Position numbers and translations under genes: made by a program. A stretch of DNA of 41,073 nt from assembly GCA_025457665.1 (NCBI GenBank), contig JALOTY010000053.1:1-41073 (forward strand). The letters run 5' to 3'. This document shows, piece after piece, positions 17,001 through 23,139 of this stretch. Within the stretch, counting starts at the first letter, position 1, and every line of letters begins with the position of its first letter. Below the pieces are notes generated by a model, which was given only the letters and a program-made list of their open reading frames with translations, searched no databases and was not told the origin of the DNA. This DNA is from Akkermansiaceae bacterium (GTDB lineage: Bacteria; Verrucomicrobiota; Verrucomicrobiia; Verrucomicrobiales; Akkermansiaceae).

Positions 17001-17689
17001 CCGGCACGCTGAGTGCGGGAAACACTTCCATCACCGGAACCTATGCTTGTGAATTGGACGGAGCGAGCCATGACCAACTCGTGGTGAATGGTGACCTCGA
17101 CATCACGGGTGCCACGCTTGCCGTTTCCGTTCTCGGGGGTGGGGCCACCCAGTCCACCTACGTCATCGCCACTTACACGGGCAATTTGACCGGCACTTTT
17201 GCCGTTTCGCCTGCCCTGCCCTCTGGCTACTCGCTCGATTACGATTCGGCGAACAAGCAGATCAAACTTGTCGCTGCCGCCGGTGGTTTCACCTCATGGA
17301 TCAGTGGCTTCACTGTTGGAGATCCTGGTGCCGATGCCGACCCGGACAACGACGGTCTTGCGAATGCCGTGGAGTATGTGACCGGCGGTGACCCCTCTGC
17401 TTCCTCGCAAGTGGGCACTCCTCAATCGAACGCCAGCGGTTCGGATCTTGTGTTCACCTTTGATCGGGTGGATTCCTCCGAGACTCCCGATGTCACCGTC
17501 ACCGTCGAGGTGGGCACCACCCTTGGTGCTTGGCCGACGGTTTACACGATTGGCGCGGACACGGCATCGTCCACCGCCGGCGTCACCGTTCAGGAAAACG
17601 GCACGGATCCGGATACCATCACGGTGACGGTCTCCAAGGGCACGGACACCCGGAAGTTTGCCCGATTGAAAGTCACGGTGGCTCCCTGA
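14078..17689 (+). CDS. Autotransporter-associated beta-strand repeat protein 2
   Basis: A 1203-residue exported protein from ATG 14078 (signal peptide MKKPTRKNLVICLLPCMSIL to PAHA). The FWDGFNSLDWNTTTDNW start motif and a long series of beta-strand repeats follow, for example GLTKAGTQALTLSGDNSGLS, TGGLTANGGTLEVSGSGAN and ITKSGAGTWVLSAASNGFSG. It is collinear with the protein upstream over most of its length, so the two are tandem duplicates. The ending differs. In place of a PEP-CTERM tail it carries a C-terminal domain with a calcium-loop-like segment, DADPDNDGLANAVEYVTGG, and a beta-sandwich ending in KFARLKVTVAP; a related ending occurs in the repeat protein at 23140-25635. It also has an extra module of about 60-65 residues near 15170-15410. 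Surface adhesion or a structural role is inferred from the family. Confidence 0.9.
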   Translation: MKKPTRKNLVICLLPCMSILPAHAVDFFWDGFNSLDWNTTTDNWGAGTFWPSTGTDNDAIFAADGVGTILIDDAGIAANDITFNAAGYNISSGGVLTLNGATNVITTASAATISADLAGTAGLTKAGTQALTLSGDNSGLSGTLTVSDVTGTNNNGVFLSSLGALGGITTVNLNGTTTSGGFLRLAGTGIEVPASVAFNLFGQGGNSAPNGTLVSSGSGVNSVAGPITLNTNGTRIANAGATRFDITGPITQNYTSVATDGILFRVADNEGIHITNTSNAWTVNTINSQGTLWFEPGALPTTTNLILAGSGDGVLQTSGSFTRAVGNLANQVQWQTVQNGSRAGGFSARGGDLTVNLGGSGADLKFYPFSSTNGTRSLATPNTITAINTANLFPGMAVSGTGIPANTTITAVGTNTITISNAVTSAGTAAVVSSQGSPSTVNMNSLVLNVGTSDSDLTLINPIDLNGFSRTVRVDANVVEIPGGVKNTGAGVANLAKSNAGTLLMTGPLTGGVGLINGGGSLILTGGHSGTGGLTANGGTLEVSGSGANTFTGGVAVNGGNLLIKRSDGLGATTAGTTSGAGQNQGVVQFDASGGDLTIGENFTLNMRASLVANNAVGMKPAFNNIAGNTTLTGLINGVTGGAVAKISSDAGLLTLSGELRESGASPTASLRITNIQGNGTGVISGLITQAANITHRVDKMGPGTWSITNPANTFSGGVRILEGTLDVTGIGNGAATSATLGTAANLAANLHLNGGTLRYSGGGESSDRLFTIGAAGATIDASGTGALVMSNTGAVDTANGGGTGIQFSFATGANTIATNDTTLLRVGMELGGVTGLAPGNKITAIDHQAGLVTIDLPTTAASVVVNTGTATGVFDRTLALTGSNTGGNEVAATLADAANGGKLGITKSGAGTWVLSAASNGFSGPTEVNDGTLRVNGTLTQSAVTVASAGTLGGNATLGSTLAVAGTVAPGNSAGTLSAGNTSITGTYACELDGASHDQLVVNGDLDITGATLAVSVLGGGATQSTYVIATYTGNLTGTFAVSPALPSGYSLDYDSANKQIKLVAAAGGFTSWISGFTVGDPGADADPDNDGLANAVEYVTGGDPSASSQVGTPQSNASGSDLVFTFDRVDSSETPDVTVTVEVGTTLGAWPTVYTIGADTASSTAGVTVQENGTDPDTITVTVSKGTDTRKFARLKVTVAP

Positions 17690-17705
17690 GCCTCTCGATA
17701 TCTCG

Positions 17706-17745
17706 ATCCCGCTCCGACTGGTTTCACCATGAGTCGGAGCGGGAT
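17706..17745 (+). terminator. Perfect 14-bp hairpin after the second repeat gene
   Basis: ATCCCGCTCCGACT (17706-17719) pairs fully with AGTCGGAGCGGGAT (17732-17745) around a 12-base loop. It begins 17 bases after the stop at 17689 and has no T-tract. It probably ends or protects the upstream transcript. Two ATG codons (17729 and 17744) lie in its loop and right arm, which argues against them as starts of the next gene. Confidence 0.7.
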
Positions 17746-17779
17746 GGACTTCGGCTCCGGGATGTTTGAGAATTCCGGC

Positions 17780-18760
17780 ATGAACATTCCGCGGTATTGG
17801 GCCGAACATCGCATTCAGGAAAAGCGGGATGGCCGACAGGTGACGGTGCGGCGCTGGGGTTGGTCGGACCAGAGTGATGACGCGGCCCGCGCTTTGGCCG
17901 AGATCCGCTGCAAGGAGGCCATGGCAAGGGTCTGGTCGGGCGAGAAGCTTTCGCGGCGGGAGAAAGCAGAGACTTATGGAAACGGCGATGGGATGCCGAT
18001 CCGTGAAGAGCTGGTGAAAGCCTTTCCGCATGCGGCGATCACGAGGAACCGCTATGGCGCGCTCTGCCTCAATACCCCGCGGGTGCTTTTTGCCGATGTG
18101 GATGGATCCTATCGGGATCCGCTGAGGGTTCCTCCCTGGGGATGTGCGGGCCTCATGCTGGCAGGTGTTCTCCTTGGAGTTTTGATGAAGTCCCTGTGGT
18201 TGGGAGCGCTGGTGGGGATCGGTTTGCCGTTTCTATGGTTCAAAGTGAACGAAGCTGTCCGAAAGCGCCGCCATCCGCGTCTGTTAGAGCAGGCCAAGGC
18301 CGAGGGTCTCGCTTCCATCCGCGCCTTCAGCGAGGCGAATCCTGACTGGCACATCCGAATCTATGAAACCGTGGCCGGTTACCGCCTGCTCGCCATGCAC
18401 GGGGTCTTCGATCCGCGGGATGAGGCCACAGGCTCGATGCTTCATGCCATGAACAGCGACCCCCGCTTTGTTCGGTTGTGTGCCCTCCAAAATTGCTTCC
18501 GCGCGAGGATCAGCCCGAAATACTGGCGGATGGGTTATCGTCCCGCAGAGTCGCTGCCAAAATCGAAATGGCCCTTTCCTGATAAAGACCTGCCCCGTCG
18601 GGAAAAGTGGATCGAGGGATACGACAGGCTTTCGCCAGGTTTCGCCTCATGCCGGTTTGTTGAAAGGCTGGGCAGCCCTCAGGTTCATCCCGAGGCCGAA
18701 GAGATCCGACGGATTCACGACGAGTATTGCCGCTCCGACAGCAGTCTGCCCCTGGCATGA
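17780..18760 (+). CDS. Uncharacterised membrane protein with long soluble flanks
   Basis: A 326-residue protein from ATG 17780 (MNIPRYWAEHRIQ). Earlier in-frame ATGs at 17729, 17744 and 17762 exist, but the first two lie in a strong hairpin. Two close membrane segments sit near residues 119-152 (GCAGLMLAGVLLGVLMKSLW, then LGALVGIGLPFLW). The N-terminal 115 residues are charged and include DGRQVTVRRWGWSDQSDDAARALAEIR. The C-terminal part is soluble and includes DWHIRIYETVAGYRLLAMHGVFDP and FRARISPKYWRMGYRP. I do not recognise a named family, though the overall look is of a conserved hypothetical protein of bacteria. It stands alone, convergent with the DJ-1-like gene 16 bases away. Function is unknown. 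Confidence 0.75.
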   Translation: MNIPRYWAEHRIQEKRDGRQVTVRRWGWSDQSDDAARALAEIRCKEAMARVWSGEKLSRREKAETYGNGDGMPIREELVKAFPHAAITRNRYGALCLNTPRVLFADVDGSYRDPLRVPPWGCAGLMLAGVLLGVLMKSLWLGALVGIGLPFLWFKVNEAVRKRRHPRLLEQAKAEGLASIRAFSEANPDWHIRIYETVAGYRLLAMHGVFDPRDEATGSMLHAMNSDPRFVRLCALQNCFRARISPKYWRMGYRPAESLPKSKWPFPDKDLPRREKWIEGYDRLSPGFASCRFVERLGSPQVHPEAEEIRRIHDEYCRSDSSLPLA

Positions 18761-18776
18761 ATGAGCGCCCCGGCGC

Positions 18777-19517
18777 TTAATCGAGGAGCTGTTTGACGAG
18801 TGCCCCGACCATCCGCGGGAGATCGTAGGGGAAACGGGCCGTGATGAGATTTCCGTCCACCACGCAGGGTTCATCGGAAACGATGGCACCGGCATTGGCG
18901 AGGTCCACATGGATGTTCCAAACCGCCGTGGCCCGCTTGCCGCGAAGGATGCCGGCACTCACCATGACCCATTGACCGTGACAAATCGCACAGGTGGGTT
19001 TGCCGGCCGCGTGCATCGTCCGAACGAGTTCGCGAGCTGCTTCATCCATGCGCAGGGCATCGGGGTTCCAACAACCGCCGGGGAGAATGATGGCATCGTA
19101 GTCGGCGGCGGAAACCTCATCAGTGTAGCGATCGATCGCGATCCACCCGGCGTTTTCCATCAGACGGATGGCGAGGACATGCGTGGCGGCGATGGGTGGG
19201 AAGCGCAGGCCGAGGGTGGGATGGAATTCCCCGATGCGCGGCGAAACGACGTGCACTGTGGCTCCGTGCTCTAACAGCCAGCGCTGCGCGCCGATGATTT
19301 CGACCTCCTCGACACCGTTCGTGCAACAGATGGCGATCCTCTTTCCTGCAAGCAGGGTGGGATCGGAAGGCTTATCTAACAGAAACGCGGCGAGTTCCCG
19401 ATTCAGATCGCCATCGGCCGTGGTGAGCAGCTCGGTGGAAATGGATGGCACCGGCGAGGGTGTCATCAACTGCTGCATGCGTGCGAGGGTGGCGGGCGCG
19501 GAGAGATCGGGATTCAT
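18777..19517 (-). CDS. DJ-1/PfpI family protein
   Basis: A 246-residue protein. After an N-terminal extension of about 58 residues comes the class I glutamine-amidotransferase-like fold: KRIAICCTNGVEEVEI (59-74), ADYDAIILPGG (138-148) and the nucleophile elbow CAICHGQWVM with Cys179 and His180. Glu70 or Glu71 would be the acidic partner of the nucleophile. Members act as proteases, glyoxalase III/deglycases or stress chaperones; which applies here cannot be told. The extension is not a signal peptide and is longer than in most PfpI proteins, so a later start is possible, but none has a better ribosome-binding site. The neighbours on both sides are unrelated. Confidence 0.88.
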   Translation of the reverse strand: MNPDLSAPATLARMQQLMTPSPVPSISTELLTTADGDLNRELAAFLLDKPSDPTLLAGKRIAICCTNGVEEVEIIGAQRWLLEHGATVHVVSPRIGEFHPTLGLRFPPIAATHVLAIRLMENAGWIAIDRYTDEVSAADYDAIILPGGCWNPDALRMDEAARELVRTMHAAGKPTCAICHGQWVMVSAGILRGKRATAVWNIHVDLANAGAIVSDEPCVVDGNLITARFPYDLPRMVGALVKQLLD

Positions 19518-19637
19518 GGCAGGTCTTCATTTCGCGCGTTTTCCCGGGAGACATGAAGAATCGGGCGCGTCATTCGGAGCCACAGGAGTCGGTTGACTGT
19601 GGGAGTGTGGTGGGTCGTCCTGGCTCTGTGGCCGCCT

Positions 19638-21044
19638 TCAGGCGATGCCGCGCAAGCCGTCCTTGGCATCGCCCAATTCATCGGCTTTGACCCCGGCGGT
19701 TTCGAGCATGCTGATCCACAGCCCGCAGAGCGGAGTGCCTTCCTCGAAGACCATATGTTTGCCGGTCTTGAGGCCGGCCTTGGAACCGCCGGCGACGACG
19801 ATGGGGACGTTCTTGGGATCGTGGGCATTGCCATCCCGGATGGGCGAGCCGAAGGCGACCATGGAGGTATCGAGCAGGGTGCCCTCGCCTTCCTTGATCT
19901 CCTTCATGCGGTCGAGCATGTAGCCGTATTGATCGACGTGCCAGCGGTTGATCTTTTCGTATTGATCGAGCTTGGTGCCATCGTTGCTGTGGTGGGAAAG
20001 GTCGTGGTGGCCGCCATTGACGCCATCGAGGAACGAGAAATTCCGGCCGGTGACATCGTTGCCGAACATGAAGGAGGAAACGCGGGTGGAGTCCGACCAG
20101 AAAGCGAGGACCATGAGATCCATCATGATGCGGCAGTGCTCGCCGTGATCGAAGCGCGGCATGGAGTTCAGCTCTTCCTCGCGGTTTGCCTTGCCCATGG
20201 CGCGGGAGATCCGTTTGTCGAGTTCATCCATCTTCGCGAGAAGTTCGGGCGGAAGGTTTTCCCCGGCACCCAGAAGGCTGGCTTCGGCTTCGATGCGGCG
20301 TTCCACCTCGCGGACGGATTCGAGGTATTGTTCGAGCTTCGCTTTGTCGGAGGATCCGAGTTTCGACTGAAGGCGGCGGGCGTCTTCGCTGACGAGGTCG
20401 AGCACCGACTTGTCATCGGCGGCCTGCTTTTCTCCGCCCTTCGAGCGGGTGCGGAAGAGGCGGTCGAAGGCGACCCGCGGATTGATCTCGCAGGGGAGGG
20501 GGACGGTGGAGGTTTTCCAGGAGATATGGGAAGCGTAGAGGCGGGTGTAGTTGACGTTGGTATCGATGCCGGTGGCGACCGGTTCGGTGCCGAGTTCGAG
20601 AGAGGGCAGTTTGGTATTCCGGCCGATCTGTTGCGCCGCGATCTGGTCCATGGAAATGCCTCCGGCGGCGATGTCCGAGCCGGTGGTCTTGGTGATGGTG
20701 GTGCCGGTGAGCCACCCGCCGGTTTTCACATAATGCCCGTCGCCCGTGAAGGAGGCCTTGTTCTGCAAGCCGGTGAGGACGAGGAGATCGTCGCGGTGCT
20801 TTTCCAGCGGGGAAAGGATGGGCGAAAGTTTGAAGCGTGAGCCATCGCCCTCCGGGGTCCAGCGGTCGGGCCGCACGCCGTTGGGCATGTAGAGCAGGGC
20901 GATGCGGACGGGCAGCGATCCCGATGATCCTGCGGCCATGAGCGGGCGCATGGCATCGAGAAAAGGGAGAGCCAGCGTAGCCCCCGCGCCACGGAGGAAA
21001 CTGCGGCGGGGCATGAGCCATTTTTGCGATTGGAAGTGGGCCAT
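19638..21044 (-). CDS. DUF1552 domain protein, Tat-type signal
   Basis: A 468-residue protein. PRRSFLRGAG at residues 12-21 is a twin-arginine signal motif, followed by a hydrophobic stretch (ATLALPFLDAMRPLMAAG). The rest is a single DUF1552 domain with RIALLYMPNGVRPDRWTPEGDG, DLLVLTGLQNKASFTGDGHY, MMDLMVLAFWSDSTRVSSFMFGND and GVNGGHHDLSHHSNDG. The fold resembles alkaline-phosphatase/sulfatase-like DUF1501 relatives, but no activity has been established to my knowledge. In planctomycetes and verrucomicrobia it is almost always encoded next to a DUF1592 haem protein, as here (64 bases downstream of it). A periplasmic partner role in the same unknown process is inferred. Confidence 0.9.
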   Translation of the reverse strand: MAHFQSQKWLMPRRSFLRGAGATLALPFLDAMRPLMAAGSSGSLPVRIALLYMPNGVRPDRWTPEGDGSRFKLSPILSPLEKHRDDLLVLTGLQNKASFTGDGHYVKTGGWLTGTTITKTTGSDIAAGGISMDQIAAQQIGRNTKLPSLELGTEPVATGIDTNVNYTRLYASHISWKTSTVPLPCEINPRVAFDRLFRTRSKGGEKQAADDKSVLDLVSEDARRLQSKLGSSDKAKLEQYLESVREVERRIEAEASLLGAGENLPPELLAKMDELDKRISRAMGKANREEELNSMPRFDHGEHCRIMMDLMVLAFWSDSTRVSSFMFGNDVTGRNFSFLDGVNGGHHDLSHHSNDGTKLDQYEKINRWHVDQYGYMLDRMKEIKEGEGTLLDTSMVAFGSPIRDGNAHDPKNVPIVVAGGSKAGLKTGKHMVFEEGTPLCGLWISMLETAGVKADELGDAKDGLRGIA

Positions 21045-21108
21045 GGTGATGGGAGGTGTGGGCGGATGTGAACTTGCGATCAGGGATGCTCCGGATGTTT
21101 CGGATCGA

Positions 21109-22965
21109 TCATCTCTGGGCGCTGCGGTGTTGGAAAGGATGGGAGGCGATGACGGAAAGGATGAGGCTTTGCATTTTCAGATCGTCCTTGCGGAGAGCGG
21201 TGACGAGGTCGGTGACGACCGCCTCATCGTAATACTCCAGTGGCCGACCCAGGGCGTAGGCTAGCATCTTGCGGCACAGATTGCGCAGGAAAAGTTCATC
21301 GGAGGCGAGAAGCAGGTCCTTGAGTTCCTTGGGCGTGCTGAAAACGATGTCGCCGGGGAGAACGGCGCGGGAGTCGATGGGGCCCCCGTTGGCGTCCTTG
21401 GTTCGCCAGCGGCCGATGGCATCGAAATTCTCGAGGCCGAAACCGAGGGGGTCGATTTTTTCATGGCAACCGGCACAGGAGGCCTTGGTGCGGTGGACTT
21501 CGAGCATTTCGCGGAAAGAGAGGCCTTCGGTGGATTTGTCATCGCCCGGAAGGACCCCGGCATCGGGCGGAGGGGGCGGGGGTGGGGTGCCGAGCAGGGT
21601 ATCGAGGATCCATTTTCCCCGTTTCACCGGGCTGGTGCGCAGGGGCATGGAGGTGGTGGTGAGCACGGAGGCCTGGCCGATGACTCCGCCGCGATTCGCA
21701 TCCTGGAGGGCGATGCGCTGGAGCTGGCTGCCGCTGACGCCCGGGATGCCGTAATGACCGGCCAATTCGGCATTGGCGAAAGTGTAGTCGGCATGAATGA
21801 GTTCGAGAACCGGGCGATTCGCGCGGACGAGGTGGTTGAAGAATTCCACCGATTCGCGATACATGGCAACCCTGAGGGAAGGGGTGAAGGTGGGAAAACG
21901 GACGGGGTCGGGCGCGGCGACTTCGCGCAGCTCATCGAAGCCCAGCCATTGGCCGGCGAAGTGCCGTGACAGGCTTTCCGATCGAGGGTCTTTCAGCATG
22001 CGCAGGGCTTCCGCGCGCAGGGTGGCGGGATCGGAAAGTTTTCCTTCATCGGCCAGCTTCAGCAGGCGGCGGTCGGGCATGGAAGCCCAGAGGAAATAGG
22101 ACAGGCGGGTGGCGAGTTCGAAGTCATCGATGCGCCATTCCTTTTTCCCGGGCTGATCGGCCTCGATGCGGAAGAGGAAGGACGGATGGATGAGAAGGGC
22201 CTGGAGGGCAGGCTTCAGGGCATCGGCATAGCTTTCGCCCGCGGCGGTTTTCGATTCGAAAAGCGCGAGCATCGGGGCGAGGTCCTCATCGGTCACGCGG
22301 CGGCGGAAGGCCAGTGAGGCGTGGGTGAGAAGGGTGGCCCTGGCGGCTTGGACCGGTGGGATCTTTTCGGTGGGTTTGACGACGAGAATGCGGTCGAGCT
22401 GCCGTGGGTCGTCGTAGAGTGAGGCGACGACTTTTTTCGATGCGGCGAGGTATTTCTCCAGCAGGGCTGGCTGGACGAACATGGAATCGCCCACGTTGTC
22501 GAAGCCCTCGCCGCCGGCACCATCGGCGGGGAACTCACGCCCGGGCATGAAATCGATGCCGAAAAGATCGCGGACGGTGTAGTTGTATTCGTTGCGGTTG
22601 AGTCGGCGGACGGTGGTGCGGCCGGCGTTTTTCGGGAAATCCCCGGTTTCGAGTTTTTTGAGGACCTGGCGGATTTCTGCGACGAGTTGCTTGCGTTCCG
22701 CGTCCGTCGGCAAGACGTCGTGGTCATCCGGCGGCATGTCGCCAAACTCGACCTCCTCGGCGATGTTTTCGAGGAATCGATGATGGCGGAAGGCCGCCTC
22801 CATCGAGGTCAGATGGTGGGTCTCGATCCCACCTTTCTGTTTCTCCGCTCCGTGGCATTCGTAGCAGTATTTCGAGAGGAGGGGCGTGGCGCGGGTCGCG
22901 AAGTCGTCGGCCCTGAGGATGGGGACGAGGAGGATCAATGAGATGATGAAGCGTCTCGCGGGCAT
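21109..22965 (-). CDS. PSCyt1-DUF1587-DUF1595-DUF1592-DUF1588-DUF1585 haem protein
   Basis: A 618-residue exported protein. ATG 22965 is chosen because GGGAGG sits just upstream and it opens a signal peptide (MPARRFIISLILLVPILRA). A PSCyt1 cytochrome domain follows with the haem motif CYECH and a distal FGDMPPDDHD. After it come DUF1587 (RTTVRRLNRNEYNYTVRDLF), DUF1595 (AFRRRVTDEDLAPM), DUF1592 (LATRLSYFLWASMPD), DUF1588 with a second haem-type motif CAGCHEKIDPLGFGLENFD, and DUF1585 (LCRKMLAYALGRPLEYYDE). The domain order is complete. Two CxxCH sites suggest electron transfer in the periplasm. It precedes the DUF1552 gene on the same strand; the pair is widespread in Planctomycetota and Verrucomicrobiota but its substrate is unknown. 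Confidence 0.92.
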   Translation of the reverse strand: MPARRFIISLILLVPILRADDFATRATPLLSKYCYECHGAEKQKGGIETHHLTSMEAAFRHHRFLENIAEEVEFGDMPPDDHDVLPTDAERKQLVAEIRQVLKKLETGDFPKNAGRTTVRRLNRNEYNYTVRDLFGIDFMPGREFPADGAGGEGFDNVGDSMFVQPALLEKYLAASKKVVASLYDDPRQLDRILVVKPTEKIPPVQAARATLLTHASLAFRRRVTDEDLAPMLALFESKTAAGESYADALKPALQALLIHPSFLFRIEADQPGKKEWRIDDFELATRLSYFLWASMPDRRLLKLADEGKLSDPATLRAEALRMLKDPRSESLSRHFAGQWLGFDELREVAAPDPVRFPTFTPSLRVAMYRESVEFFNHLVRANRPVLELIHADYTFANAELAGHYGIPGVSGSQLQRIALQDANRGGVIGQASVLTTTSMPLRTSPVKRGKWILDTLLGTPPPPPPPDAGVLPGDDKSTEGLSFREMLEVHRTKASCAGCHEKIDPLGFGLENFDAIGRWRTKDANGGPIDSRAVLPGDIVFSTPKELKDLLLASDELFLRNLCRKMLAYALGRPLEYYDEAVVTDLVTALRKDDLKMQSLILSVIASHPFQHRSAQR

Positions 22966-23047
22966 GGAACCTCCCTGAAACGCTTCCAAATGGGCCGGAC
23001 TTTCAGGTTTCGGCGAGGAAGCCGAGGGGGCGCTGTCGATGGGGGGA

Positions 23048-23098
23048 CGCGCTGGGTCGGAACCGGCTTTCAAACCGGCTGAAAGCAGACCCAACGCG
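23048..23098 (-). terminator. Long two-part hairpin between repeat protein 3 and the DUF1592 gene
   Basis: The outer arms 23048-23058 and 23088-23098 pair over 11 bases with one mismatch. The inner arms GCTTTCA (23066-23072) and TGAAAGC (23080-23086) pair perfectly. AACCGGCT occurs twice inside (23061-23068 and 23073-23080). The structure lies about 40 bases after the stop of the minus-strand gene at 23140 and has no T-tract. It fits a terminator or processing/stability element. Confidence 0.6.
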
Positions 23099-23139
23099 AC
23101 CGAAACGTGGCCAAAATGTCCGGCGGAAATCGGAGCGTC

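Noticed and set aside
10950..17689. Regularly spaced similar words inside the repeat proteins that might look like a CRISPR-like array
   Set aside because: They encode in-frame beta-strand repeats, vary in sequence, and have no constant repeat/spacer structure.
19593..20840. 415-codon plus-strand open frame
   Set aside because: It is antisense to the DUF1552 gene, rich in Gly/Ala/Val as expected for a GC-rich shadow, and has no recognisable domain or start signal.
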